A stretch of 64,000 nt of DNA from Symsagittifera roscoffensis (GCF_963678635.1 NC_087062.1:59410129-59474128); one strand, 5' to 3'; counted from the stretch's first letter, positions 1 through 11,560 are shown. Made by a program: numbers and translations. Notes: generated from the sequence alone by a model not told the origin.

Positions 1-424
1 CCCAGTCCAATTGCCGGAGGTAGCGGCGTGAGAGCCATACCGTTGAGAACACCGGCAGAAGCGAGTCCAAGAAGTGTTTCAGCGCCTGTTACTCCTGAGT
101 TAATCCCTTTTTCAGGGAAAAACCACCCTCTGCTTGTGGCCATACTTGCTATTCACAAGATAAACTTTCGAGCCTACTCAAAGCAGCATAACGAGAACAA
201 CTGGACTCCAGAGCAACAAATCCAGATTGCGGTCTTTGGGGTGTCATCCTGGGTAGATTTACATGATCAAGCCCAAGAAACCCGAAGGTACTGTGCGTCT
301 GACAGTTGATGATATTCTGGTCGAACTCTGTATAGATTTAGGAGCCACTGGCGTCATTAGTTTATCTGGAGCCGCTGTGCCAAAAGCGCGAGCCACGCTC
401 AACATGCCCACCGAGAGAAAGACC

Positions 425-680
425 CGGGTCGAGATCCCGCTCAAAAACCGCTCAAGATATGAGCGGTTTGAGCGGTTTTTCAGCAAGCTTTGAGCGGTTT
501 GAGCGGTTTGGGCGGTTTGGGCGGTTTTTTTGGAAAAATCGCTCAAACCGCTCAGATCTTGCGTAAAAAACCACTCAAAAACCACTCATTTCTTGCGGTG
601 ATTTTTGAACGGTTTTTCAAGCAAGATTTGAGCGTTTTCGAGCGGCTTTTGAGCGGTCTTATAAAGAAAACCGATTAAAA
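425..680. repeat. GAGCGGTTT / AAACCGCTC array, left copy
   Basis: The nonamer gagcggttt and its complement recur many times, giving nested self-complementary stretches such as 425-490 and 480-560. A diverged end (ggtcttataaagaaaacc) leads into the AT-rich core. It is the same repeat type as the right array at 1339-1775. No protein signal is present. Confidence 0.8.
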
Positions 681-948
681 CCAACAAAAAGGCCTGGAAA
701 AGTAATGTGACCCCGGGTTGACATCCATAAACCGAAAATGCTTATTTTAAATTTCCCCACACCGAAAAAGCTTATCATACAATTGCCTGCATCAAATGTA
801 TGGAAAAATGCTAATCATACAATTTTCATACAATTTCAGAAAACCATTGAAAAAAGATTCAATCTAGTTTCTCCGGCTATTTGAACCAAATACAACAGTC
901 TGGTGATGAAAAATAACTACGTTTATCTTCTTTTTTGAAAAAAATTGT

Positions 949-986
949 TTATCATACAATTTCCATATATGAAAATTGTATGATAA
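949..986. repeat. 38-bp near-perfect palindrome, copy 1
   Basis: ttatcatacaattt is followed by ccatatatga and then the complement aaattgtatgataa. The two halves pair with one mismatch. A second copy lies at 1130-1167, and partial copies of tatcatacaatt lie at 773-830. Confidence 0.85.
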
Positions 987-1129
987 CCAATTTTTCATAG
1001 AAGGCAAGATTTTCAGAAATTGTTCAAACTTGTTTATAAACAAATTTAAATTATTTAAGAGTGCTTTTGCTTATTTTAAAGGACATTGCTCATCAAAAAC
1101 GAAAGTTTAATTTGAAGCTAAAAAAATAG

Positions 1130-1167
1130 TTATCATACAATTTGCATATATGAAAATTGTAGGATAA
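1130..1167. repeat. 38-bp palindrome, copy 2
   Basis: Same palindrome as 949-986, with g in place of c near the centre and aggataa in place of atgataa at the right end. The sequences between the two copies are unrelated, so the palindrome itself is the repeated unit. Confidence 0.85.
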
Positions 1168-1338
1168 GCATTTTTGGTCAACCCACACTAAGATGCAGTT
1201 GAAATACTATCTACATTTTAAAAAAAGTGCTTAACCGTTCTCAAATTAAGCAAATTTTTTTTCGATGTCTTGACCAAAAACAATGTGAGCGACTTTTTTC
1301 AAATGCTCGAGCAAAATAACCACTGGAAAATATGTAAG

Positions 1339-1775
1339 ATTTGAGCGGTTTGAGCGGTTTTTTTAGACAATTACGCTCAAAATCTTGCTTCAAAATGAGC
1401 GGTTTGAGCGGTTTTTGAACGGTTTATCTAAAAAAAACCGCTCAAAAACCGCGCAAGATTTGAACGGTTTGAGCGGTTTTTTTAGACAATTACGCTCAAA
1501 ATCTTGCTTCAAAATGAGCGGTTTGAGCGGTTTTTCAACGGTTTATCTAAAAAAACCGCTCAAAAACCGCGCAAGATTTGAACGGTTTTGAGCGGTTTAT
1601 CTAAAAAAACCGCTCAAAAACCGCTCAAAACCGTTCAAATCTTGCGCGGTTTTTGAGCGGTTTTTTTTAGATAAAACTGTACAAAAACCGCTCAAACCGC
1701 TCATTTTGAACTAAGATTTTGAGCGTAATTGTCTAAAAAAACCGCTCAAACCGCTCAAATCTTGCTTCAAATTAG
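1339..1775. repeat. Tandem and inverted ~115-bp GAGCGG repeat
   Basis: Two direct copies of a ~115-bp unit (about 1339-1453 and 1454-1570) each contain gacaattacgctcaaaatc. An inverted copy follows from about 1605 to 1770 (gattttgagcgtaattgtc). The whole segment can fold into a very long hairpin. The 68-aa frame across it is a by-product of the repeats. Confidence 0.8.
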
Positions 1776-3177
1776 GTGAAAAATCTCGACTCGGGGACCC
1801 CCACCGTAAATATGATGCTCGGAATGACCGATATTTTCAAGATTGGCGCAAAAAATCAAATGCGAAGCAGAAGAGGTTTGAGTTAGCTTTGATCGTGATG
1901 TCTTGATAACTTGTGAAGTGCAGTTCTACATGCCCTCAGACCAAAACGGAATTGAGATAAATAAGAGGGTCATTCACCTGAAGAATGACGATAGTAGACT
2001 CCACTCAAACAGTCTCTCTTTCTTAAATTTGTTGGAAGTGGCAGCGGGAATGGTGTGCAGTGATGGTGTACACTTTGATCTCCAACCTGAACAGGACTGG
2101 CTGAACTTCGTCTATCCACATTAGAGGGACGAAATAGGGAGAAAATTCATCCGGTGTTCTTCCGAGGTGTCATTGAACCAAAGGATGAGGTGTTTTCTAG
2201 ATTCCGCTATCTTGAACAATCAGGCAAGTTAAACGTCGAAAAGCTATCAATCAATCACGTTGGAGACGGGGCAACTGGCTACATTGACCTAAGACTACCT
2301 GAACTGTCACTACTGCGTGGAGAACGAATCAACTTGTTCTTGAGCTACAGTTCCAGAGATCGCTGAGTTGCCAGGGCTTCCAAGAAGACGGTCTTTGGAC
2401 CTGTTATCGAGAGACAGCAGACCTCAAAAATTTTAATCTATTAATAGAGCCCCATAGACATCGTGTTGTTTCCGGGAAGCTGCTCGTAGCCACCCCCAAA
2501 GGATAGATTTAAAAAATCTAGAATCAAAAACCATGGAAGAAGTAGACTCGATCTACGCTGGTCCGAGTTTGGGTCTCGATTCGAGATACGCTAAAGATTT
2601 TGAGGTCTGGAAAGTCGCATAGGATTTGGCTTTCTATGACCGTCAGGATTTGGGCGCTGCTAGAGTGTCAAAATGGGCCAGCTCGGATTTCCAGCTCGGG
2701 AACTTCCTCGAGATTGTTTTGGCCAGAGAAATTGGTGTATGTGCTGCCTGGAGTGGACCTAAGCCAAATGTTGTCATTTAGGGTTGCAATCAAACCAAAA
2801 GTTCGTCGTGAGCCTGATTTGTTGCTGTTCGCTGAAATGAACAATCACCTACGTTCAATGGGATTATTAGAAATCTTGAGACAGCAGACGGTAAATTGTG
2901 GATAGACATTCAGACACTGCTTACTTCGATGGAAGAAATACAAGAGCTGGTGTATACCAGGTTTGGCTCAAAAACTAAACAGCGTTCTTGTCCTCACCGC
3001 TATGACAAAATGCCACCAGCACTACAATTCGTGTGGGCTATGTTGGCACTTATAGCCTAAGGCAATAAACAGACGATGACGATAAGGCAATAAACAGACG
3101 GCTTCTAATAGAATTCTAGAGCTAAAAAAGTTTTGAGACCCTACAAATCGGAATTGGCTGATGGGCAGACGTTTCCA

Positions 3178-3181
<4 letters not shown>

Positions 3182-3245
<64 letters not shown>
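3182..3245. repeat. (GA)n microsatellite
   Basis: About 64 bp of GA repeats with two GAAA interruptions. It lies inside the second-ORF relic, since relic protein matches are found on both sides, so it expanded after the relic stopped being under selection. The Arg-Glu and Ser-Leu frames over it are artefacts. Confidence 0.95.
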
Positions 3246-3248
<3 letters not shown>

Positions 3249-3330
3249 TTCCCGCCTTTGTGGATATCTTGACGGTAATCGGCGGTGTGATGTGTCTCCA
3301 GATCTCGAAAAATTAGCAAGTTTAGAATAG

Positions 3331-5099
3331 TACAAAACTACCGGCTCGCAATGGACTATTATTATTACTAATACAAAAGATTTGTCTCGTTCCTGATGGA
3401 GAACAACAGGAGTCGTTCCAGAACGCAGTACCAAAAGCAGCTTATTCTTGTGAACCACTGGACAGTTTTCTCAGTGAAGTGACCTGTCGGTCCGAAAACT
3501 TATAAGCAAAACTTATTTATGCTTTTCTAGAAGAGAAGGTTGTTTGTGTAGTGGCCGCAATGGCCTCTAAGAGGTAGCAATCCGAAATTTTCGTGTCCAA
3601 GTAAATGGCCTGCATGATAACGAATCAATCAGTCAAAGCCCGTAACGAACTGGCTGCGCGACTGATTGAGGAAAAAAATCACAAAAATAGTCCCTCTGGC
3701 CATTGAGCCGAGGGAAAAAGAGCATATCATTCTTGATAACCCTTACAATTGCATCTTGTGCATCACCCGCAAAATATTTTGGTCGACAGAGCAGTCAAGT
3801 CACAAAAACAATCAAAATTTTCCCGATAAGAAGGTTTTTTTTTTCAAACATTTTCAGTTAATAAAATACTACGTTTAGCCGTCATTTTTAGGCATTCCTG
3901 GATTTACTCAAAAAAAATAACTCTTTTTCCACACTTTAATTCCACACTTTAAAGTTAAACACTAAAAATAAAACAAGGCGCACCAAAAATATGAAAAATC
4001 ATGCAAAAAATATCGTTTCAATCAAAAAATGTTTCCCTTGAAAAAAATCAAACAAACCACGATAAGGCTCTTCAATTTCAATCGAGAATGCTCTTCAACT
4101 TTTTTTATTATAAATCAAATAGAAATTTGATCATAAAAAGAATTTACTTGGCAAATAAACCCCACAAAAACCAACAAGAAAGATTTTGAAAAATTTTAGC
4201 TTTAGACCCAGAACAACATGCAAACTCTGTTTAAAATGCAACTTGGCTAGATTTGGAGATACTCATAAGGCAATTTTTTATTACTGGAGAATCCCTGGAA
4301 TTATAGTTTTTGTAAAAAAAATATTGTTACTGAGAAAAAATATAGAACCTTATTGCAAAATTTTGATTTATCGCAAAGGTAAAAAGAAAATTGAAGAAAA
4401 AATTGAAGACCCCCTTAGAAAATTGAAGAAAAAATTATTACAGGTTACGGTTTCTTGGTTTTGATTGGTCAACAAAAAAATTAGGTTGTTTTTTTTGTAG
4501 ACTTGTGTCTCTTTGACGCTTTTGCGAAAAAAAAATTAAAACTTGTTTGAAAACGTTTGATGAAACAATTTAAAAGTCTTAGTCTAATTATTGAAGCAAA
4601 TTGTTTTAATTCTCAAAAAAAATGTATTTGAAATCTCAAGAAATTATCATTTATACCAAAAAACTAAATAATTTTTTAATTTTTTTTTTCAGTCAAAACC
4701 GCATTTAATAAAAACAGGGAAATTCAATCAAAACACAACATGTACACTTTTAACATCCAGCTTCTCGTTGTTGTCTGTAATCGTTCCAGCTTCATGTACC
4801 TGTTCCTTTGTGTAATTTCTTTCATTAACTCCTTCATCAACGCTACCTGCTTGCTGTTAGTGTTGATGAACGTTTCATTCATCAAACTATCTGCTTGCTG
4901 GCCTCAACTTTTGGACTTTTGGCTTTAGTTGTTCAAAAACGCGACAGTTCTGTAATTAGCTTAACGCCTATCATTTTGAATACGTTCGGCCGAACCACAG
5001 CCCCCATGACTTAACCTCAAAAAATTCTGGCATAATGGAACCACAGTTCAAAACTAGTATTTACATCCAATTATTGATAAAACGATCTCTGTAAAATAT
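3331..5099. other. AT-rich spacer, no gene seen
   Basis: Long A and T runs with short chance frames that have no domain-like composition. The first few hundred bases may be further decayed continuation of the second-ORF relic, but I cannot align them with confidence. Confidence 0.6.
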
Positions 5100-5790
5100 T
5101 TCTTTCTAACCAATCCGGATCCATAACTAACACTTACAATAATTTGTAAGGCTGAAACTATTCATAGTTTCAGCAGCAGAACAGAATAAATACAACTTAG
5201 CAAACAGTCGTTCTTCTCCAGAAAAGTTCCTGATATCTTATCTCGCAAATACCAGTTTTCACTAGATCTATTGAGACTAGGAGATATAAAAGTAAGACTA
5301 ACATCGGTATTAGAACAAGAAATTGCACGAATCTATCCGGCGGAAAAAAAGATAGCGTGACGAGCAGACGGTGTCCTTTATCTGAAATAACTCCATGAGT
5401 GAGCCACCCAGGACATAAACTCAATAAAATATACAAATCTCCGACTTCAGCTTTCTTAATAACTTCTAAGCTGAGTTATGACCTTTTACCTGTACTCATA
5501 GAGTAGTTTCAGATAAGGTTCACCGTCTGTTTGTCACGCTATCCTGTTTTCGGCCGGATAGATTCGTGCAACTTCTTAGTCTAATACCAATCTTAATCTT
5601 ACTCTTATATCTCCTAGTCTCAATAGTAGTGTATAATGGTTTTCGCGAGTTAGTTCTTTGGAATTTTATCCAGAAGTAAAACAACTGTATTCAAAGATTC
5701 ATTCAAATTGTTCTTGTGCTGAAACTACAAATAGTTTCAGCAGTTAAAAATAAGTGTCAATGTTAGAGATGGAATATGTTTTTTTAGTTA
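5100..5790. mobile_element. Fold-back (inverted-repeat) element, MITE-like
   Basis: The segment 5151-5402 is repeated in inverted orientation at about 5494-5742, with a spacer of about 90 bp. Examples are gcacgaatctatccggc (left) against gccggatagattcgtgc (right), and ggagatataaaagtaag against cttactcttatatctcc. Each outer end also has its own short palindrome, gctgaaacta...tagtttcagc. Weaker inverted similarity extends outward to about 5100 and 5790. There is no coding capacity. This fits a non-autonomous fold-back transposon or a palindromic MITE. I did not find a clear target-site duplication. Confidence 0.75.
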
Positions 5791-7419
5791 GTAATATTTT
5801 ATAGTGATAGTTTCATCAGTAACTGGTTTATAAAGAGTAGTTCAGAACTGGTTGCACCCATCCGGGGTTTAGAAAGTTTTTAGTTTTTAATTGATTATTG
5901 TAGTGAAGGACGGGTGATGAAGTTTTCTTTAGAAGTTGTGAGCAGTGACTTCTTGGAGAGATGAGAGATGTAATTGTTTGTGTAGATGGAAGAAGATTGT
6001 ATTTTTTCGTGTTTCAAGATGGGTCTTGTTGATCAAGGGCAGTATTGGTGATTGTGTCAAAACTTCTGATCGATGCAATAATGTATCGATTTCATTAAAA
6101 TTTGAGCAAGACTACGTGCAGGGTGAAGTTTGTCTTTTCCCTGTGAAGTGCCAAGTGACTAGGATCGGTATGTGAAATCAACATTGAGATGGCTATTGGT
6201 TTGGTTCAATGGGTTTTTTTTTGCTGCGATGATGAGTCTATACTTCAAATAGTTTGAGGGTAGTGACTTTGGCAGCAAAACAAATAGATTTACCATTCCA
6301 GAGTTGGAATGTAGTCGGGTTGCCATCTCCTTTGCTGCTCGTTCCTTGGGCTCTAAAAAATCTTCACATACTGCATTTATCTAATTACTTCTTCTTTGTT
6401 AAGTTTTATTTATGAGTTATTATTAATTGTTATCGCAAAAGCGTATTTATTTTAGTTTGGTTATTTTTAAAGAGTCGCTCACACTAGAGCAACTCTCAGC
6501 AAAAGTAAAGTGTGGGTCACAAAGCGTGGTTGTAGCGCGGTGGATTAGGCCGACTATCGAGCATGCTCAGGACGTCCCTCTGGTTGGTGAAACCAGGAGT
6601 GGGCTATATTTTATGGTCTTTTTGTGCAGAGTCTCTTTATTAGCTCAACCTTTTATTACAATTTCATTACATGTTTTCCTCTTTTGTTTCGGTTGTGTGT
6701 TTTTTTTCATAAGTAGAATCATTTGTTTTGGGTCCGTCTTTTGACTTTTTTGTGTTTTATTTTTAATAAAACTTGAAAGTGGCTGTTAAAAAAATAATTT
6801 ATCCCGTTTTAATGTGGGTTTAATCCGGTTTGGGAACCGTAAGACTTTCTTTCTTAGTCATGCTATTAGTTTGTGGTTTTGTGGCGTTAGTAAGCTGCGT
6901 TTGTTAGTTTAGATTATAACCTAATTCCTTCCAACCGGGTTGAAGGAAAATTTGAAACGTGCGAAAACAAGTTAGAGTTGTTATCAGTGAAAGTTGAAAC
7001 TTGAAACTCATTACATAAACAATTCTTCGTGGGCGAGCTGTGCGATTGTGGAAAGAGTGTGTGATTTATGGGCGAGTGAAGGATTCAAATTTATAAAACA
7101 AACTTTTGTAGAAAGGATAGTTCTCTTTTATTTATTTGCATTGTTTTATGAATGTACTACATAGAAAACTTAATTTCCTGCAGTGGGGTTTTTTGAATTT
7201 ACTGGTGTGGAAACGGAAATTTTACTACTTCAATTATATACTGCAATTGTTAAACTGAATTTGGAAAGTTTTCTGAAAAGAAATTACAATTTTTTATTTT
7301 TTTATTTGATTTAGATGATTGAATGATGAAATCTAAAAAAAAAGTGAGACATTTATAAAAAATGGTTAGTAGTGATTGAAATTTATTAGTTCAATTTTTT
7401 TATTATACTTACAAAGGGT
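5791..7419. other. AT-rich spacer
   Basis: No convincing gene. A weak tRNA-like or SINE-like patch lies near 6525-6605 (tagcgcggtggattaggccg, with ggttggtgaaacc downstream), which loosely resembles an A box and a poor B box. Confidence 0.5.
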
Positions 7420-8833
7420 CGTCGTCGGCAAAAAATCCATGCGGAAATTTAGTGCGAATTGTGTCTAATGATGTGAGGAGTTTGGCAGGCATGAGGATGA
7501 CGTATTTAGTTTAGAGGAGATGCATTAGAAACTCGATTGTTCGGACGATTTTGTGCTCGTCACTATTGAGTGAGAATTCATGCAGTGTGTTTTGAAATAA
7601 GTTATGTAGCTTGTGGTTGTATTTCGTATTATGAATGAATTATTGAATTTGGACTTCGATGGGCTGTATATATTCGTAGGGGAAATTTAGTGGGCGGGAT
7701 TCTTCAGCATCAAAACATTTGGTTAGTGGGCAGAATATATACATTTGTATTATGGGGTCATAGTTTCGGAGGATGCCTTGCATGTTGGAATTTTTAATAC
7801 AATAGATGAAGTTTAGGAAGTATGGTGATATATATTTGAAGTTAATACATTTGAATCTGCTTTGTTGGTTTATTAATTATATAGTGGTGCTGAATAAATT
7901 AATAATAAGTGTCTGTGTGGGTTTGTTTAGTGCGTAACATTATTTCATGTGAGAAAGGCAAGTCACAATCGTTTGGTGCGAGGAAATTAAATGTTAGTGA
8001 AAAGTGATTAAATTTCTTGAAATGGGAGTCATAAGCTTTGGTGTCTGTTAAATAAAATTATTATATTTTTTTGTTCATGATGTTAATGACAATTACAAAT
8101 TAGGATTTTATGAAAAATTTTTCAGTTATTTGGGGAATAGTGTTTTCATCTTCTTCTAAAACTTTTTCTTCCATATATCGTGCAATGGCGTGATCATAAT
8201 GGTTAATTGAGATCCGGTTTGCTTTCTGTGCAACAAACCTATTTAATGGTTGCGTTAGTCCTATGATTGTGAATTGTTTTTCATGTAGTGCTCTGGTTAG
8301 GTGGTGTAGTCGAGATTGACATATTTCATTGTCATCTGGGTTATTGTATAAGGTAAGTGCTAATGGGTTAGTGAAGTGGTAGTATGATGTCCATGAAAGT
8401 GTGGGAACCAGACTATATTCGTCAACATAAGTTCGTTGGTCGTTGTTAGTGGTCTGATAGTAAGTATATTGTGGAAAGAATGGTAAGCTATATTGCAAAA
8501 TTTCTTTAATTTTTGTGTGGAGTGGGTGAAAAAAAACAGTCCAGGTGGTCGGGTGGCGGAGTATTTGTGTATTGGGATGCTTTCGTTTGAATACCCGGTG
8601 GGCTGGAGTTTCTTCAATTGTGGAGGCTGGGTTGGAGGATTCGGAGGAGGGAATTGATTGTGACCAGTTAATTGATTGTGACTAGGGAATTGATTGTGAC
8701 TAGGTTTTTTCAACATCAAATTTTTTTTCATCTTGTTTTTTTTATGTTTGTCTTGTATCGCAAGTGGTGCGAAGCTGCGGTTCGCCTCTGTGTATGTTTT
8801 TGCTAGCTTCAGTACCTTCTTCATAAGTTTCAA
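7420..8833 (-). pseudogene. Decayed coding sequence of unknown identity
   Basis: On the minus strand, long open stretches (8360-8833, 8100-8498, then broken frames to about 7420) keep protein-like composition, with polar and aromatic residues mixed and stops rare but present. The upstream frame has a repeated SHNQ/GHNQ motif and a proline-rich run. Lower down, a compact hydrophobic-polar pattern is interrupted by a few TAA/TAG codons. I do not recognise a domain. Its position beside retroelement relics suggests an old gag or other retroelement protein, but that is a guess. The upstream end stops close to the splice acceptor of the plus-strand SR-protein exon, so it may lie in that gene's last intron. 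Confidence 0.4.
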
Positions 8834-8840
8834 TCTCTAG

Positions 8841-9066
8841 GAAGATTGCCGGCTGCCGTGTGAAAGTGGAGAGATCTCGTGACACCCGTAGAGGTCCTGG
8901 TGGAGGAGGGGGAGGAGGAGGAGGCGGCGGCGGCTGCGGCGGTGGTGGTGGTGGAAGAGGGGGAGATAGGCGAAGTGACGAGTGCTTCTCCTGTGGTCGT
9001 CCAGGACACTTTGCAAGAGACTGTCGTGGAGGCGGTGGTGGCGGAGGGGGAGGAGGAGGAGGGTAA
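8841..9066 (+). CDS. Terminal exon of SR-type RNA-binding protein with CCHC zinc knuckle
   Basis: After a plausible acceptor (ttcaatctctag/g) the exon reads KIAGCRVKVERSRD. This has the form of the last strand of an RRM (compare xGCRxxVE in SRSF proteins). A glycine run follows, then a zinc knuckle CFSCGRPGHFARDC (CX2CX4HX4C), a second glycine run and the stop at 9064-9066. RRM, then Gly-rich, then one CCHC knuckle is the order seen in the SRSF7/RSZ class of splicing factors, which bind RNA in nuclear speckles. An in-frame stop just upstream (8824) supports the intron boundary. The exon with most of the RRM is not in the window or not recognisable on the plus strand. The exon could also be a processed or duplicated fragment. 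It is the only host-gene signal here. Confidence 0.65.
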
Positions 9067-9238
9067 ATAACGATAAACGCCATATTTTAAACATTGCATT
9101 TAACAGGTTTTTAAACTTTCAATTGGACAGGTTTTTACTATTTTTTTTACAGAGCTCCAGGTTCATTTTTTACACTTTTTGTATTCAGCAACTTTTCTTC
9201 ATTGATAAGAAACGTGCAGTTGCTGACACGTGGGAGAG

Positions 9239-9619
9239 CTGAAATATGGTGCTAGAGATTTTAGCAGACCAGTTGTTTAGCAGACTGGGAATAAGTCAGA
9301 ACGCTAATTTCAAACGCGGCATAAGCGATTAGCGACCGCTTGCTCCGCTGCGCTTCTTTTCGACACGAATGTTATTGTGCGCGTAAATCTTTGTTTTGAT
9401 GTTAATTTAGACTGTTGTGTTTTTGAAGTTGATAGTTTTGCTGAAAAATTGTGAGATAATTGTCTTAAACAGGGAAACTTGACCCAAGAGTGAGCGTTTT
9501 CTTACAATCTGTCAATCAGTTATGCATCAGTTTTGTTACATGGTCTGCTAAAAAGACTCATTTTTCACTTTTTATGCTAAAAGATTGGTCTGCTAAACCA
9601 TCGGTCCCCCTGAAATATG
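9239..9619. mobile_element. 361-bp MITE with direct flanking repeat
   Basis: The 10-mer ctgaaatatg occurs at 9239-9248 and again at 9610-9619, which fits an 8-bp target duplication plus chance extension. Inside, inverted tttagcagacc (9260-9270) faces ggtctgctaaa (9587-9597), with secondary copies at 9277 and 9541. An 8-bp duplication would fit the hAT superfamily. There is no coding capacity. The element lies just downstream of the SR-protein exon, probably in or near its 3' UTR. Confidence 0.55.
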
Positions 9620-9689
9620 TTCATTACAGGGTTTATTTGGTTACACGGCTTTTATTACGTACTAATTGTTAATGTGTTAGGGTTTTGAA

Positions 9690-11560
9690 GCTATTGATGT
9701 AAGGTGATGAAACTATCAGGCTCGTTTTCTAGTTCTTCATTGACGTGGCTAGGGGAGTCGGGTTGGTCACTTGTCATTGGGGAGAGGACTGGGTTTGAGT
9801 CGGTGTAGGAAAAAAGAGCTGAGGAAGGTTCATCGGGAGTTGGGGTTTGGACTGGACGGAAGGGGGGGGGGTTGCGAAAAAGTGGACGGGCTGGGCTCGG
9901 AATTCTGAAATTCATCTGGGTGTCAATATCGGAATTATTAAATTGTGAGATGGTATGAAAAATTGTGTTTGTGGAATCATCATCATAATCCATGCGTGGT
10001 GAACTATTAGTGAATAATGATGGTAAGGGAGAGGAAATGAGGTCAGAGATTGATATGTTAGGAGAGTGACATTAGAGATTGGATGCGTAGGAAAGGGAAC
10101 GGTTGAGGGATCCTTTCTGGCGTTTCATCGTGGGTTATTCTGAGAACGTAAATTAGTGGTGCGATGCTGTTCTACGATTTGTTCGTATGTGTCTTCTATA
10201 TTCGGCTGATGGGCTACTATTTGAGTAACTGGGCTTTGTGAGTAGCTATGACCAGAAGAGATGTGCTCTGTTATTGCTGTATTTCTATAGCTTCGTGGTA
10301 CTAAAGATAACGGATGGTTATTATGTAAATTGTGTAATTGTGGTGCAGTAGATGTTGTATTTCTATTGACTTGTGGAGTATGGTATGCGTTTGGTGTGGT
10401 TAATAATTTTTTGTTGTATTCGTTTGTTTGAGCGTCCAAGATACTTTTTCTAAGTGAGGTTGAAAGAAAACCAAAAAGTCCTGCAAACAATATGCGTGCT
10501 ACACATGCTTGTTTTTTGAATTGTGTTTGTATTGCGCATGTGTAATAGATTCTTTTCAAAAATGAGAAGAGAAATCCAAAAAAGTTAAGCATAGCATATG
10601 AAATAGTTAATCTTTTAAAGATGTAATAGGGCCATCCTAGAAGGGCGAGAAGTTCGTTTTTCAGGTTTACAAAACTAAAAACATCAATAGAAATATCTTG
10701 TGTACGGTATTTTTCACCGTTTAAATAAATGTAACCTTTTATATCTTAAAAGTATCCACTGTGGTCATGTACATAGATATCTGTAAGCCCTGTGGTTTGA
10801 GCGAGTTTTCTTAAGTTTTGATCTATTGACTGTCTTTGTATCGTATCCATTTTAGTGAGGAGTTCTTGAAACTGTTGTATTTGAATGTAATGTTTTAAAT
10901 CGGATCTGGAGTATATACCTATTGATTGTAAATTTATAGTGGGGTTACGAGCAACAGCTCTGATACTTTCTGTTGAAAATTTCTTTATTGGTGGCATAAG
11001 TGTAGGGTATGGGGTGAGAAGATAGTATTTATCTTCATCTGGAGTTCAGCTGTAAAACATTGTGGCTATTTTTTGATCCACAGGGGACGGCTGTATCCCA
11101 AAAATCTATTCGTCCAGAAAGTGTGTCGACAAAATTTACTTCATTTTTATAGAATCTAGGGATTCTTTTTTAACATCTTCTATCTTCAAAAACATATAGT
11201 AGTGATACTTTTTTCGTACATGTGTAATACCATAGTATGTTTCCTTCATAATCAGTGAAGTTTGATCTAATGCCTGATAATAAATATCGTGCATAAGTTA
11301 TTTTTAGTACCGCGAACGCATGTGAATGTAAAATTTGTGTTCGTTCTAGTTCACATAAGTGATGAAGTGTTTCTAATTCTGATAGTGACACTTCTTGAAA
11401 GATTATGCTTATTGTGTAGCCCAATTTAAAATCTGAGTTAATGTCATAATGGGTTGCGCCAAAATTAGTATTGTTCTTGAGTGATAGTTCTTGTAAACGT
11501 GCGCTGCTTTTATCTTGTGGGCAAACCTTTCCACCAGTTTTTCCCATGTTTTTCAAAAAT
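9690..11560 (-). pseudogene. Env-like membrane protein relic of an old Ty3/gypsy-type element
   Basis: Minus-strand frames 11170-11556, 10746-10997, 10125-10592 and 9691-9993 follow each other with stops and frame changes. The first has a Cys/Trp/Tyr-rich stretch. The third starts with a strong hydrophobic segment (FFGFLFSFL, then LFAGLFGFL) and continues into a polar, proline-rich tail that runs on into the 9691-9993 frame. Ectodomain, membrane anchor and long cytoplasmic tail is the layout of retroelement envelope proteins. No fusion peptide or cleavage site is clear, and I rely on architecture more than motif identity. Multiple breaks make it non-functional. Confidence 0.4.

Larger units (their letters stand above)
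407..1817. mobile_element. 1.4-kb repeat-rich insertion inside the second-ORF relic
   Basis: The relic's protein alignment stops at the ATG ending at 406 and resumes at the CTC at 1818, so this segment was inserted. Near its ends are inverted sequences: 419-436 (acccgggtcgagat) faces the complement of 1782-1800. Both ends carry dense GAGCGGTTT / AAACCGCTC arrays, and the middle is AT-rich with two 38-bp palindromes. No coding frame is visible. It resembles a non-autonomous DNA transposon or a fold-back repeat. The only direct flanking repeat I see is ATG, so the class is unknown. Confidence 0.55.
28..3330 (+). pseudogene. Relic of giant-retrotransposon second ORF (SGNH-domain protein), third family
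   Basis: Short blocks in changing frames align in order with the intact second ORF of element 1 and with that of element 2. Positions 100-260 match the stretch before the SGNH domain, 263-406 match its block I region, and 1815-1870 resumes at the next codon after an insertion. Positions 1960-2120 carry the block V stretch with a recognisable DGVHF. Positions 2690-2900 match the second SGNH-like region (RLFWPEKLVYVLPG, MGLLE). Positions 2950-3125 and 3240-3320 match the stretch after it (ALQFVWAML, VDILTVIGG), on both sides of a GA microsatellite. The GDS of block I reads DDI here, so the catalytic serine is gone, and stops and frameshifts are frequent. A 17-bp segment is duplicated at 3060-3101. 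The relic continues beyond the left window edge. It is non-functional and more distant from elements 1 and 2 than they are from each other. Confidence 0.8.

Noticed and set aside
3122-3458. Arg-Glu and Ser-Leu repeat frames
   Set aside because: Produced by the GA microsatellite.
6525-6605. tRNA gene or tRNA-derived SINE
   Set aside because: The A-box-like part is acceptable but the B box is poor and no cloverleaf forms convincingly; kept only as a remark.
8742-9099. Minus-strand proline/serine-rich frames over the SR exon
   Set aside because: They are antisense shadows of the glycine-rich exon.
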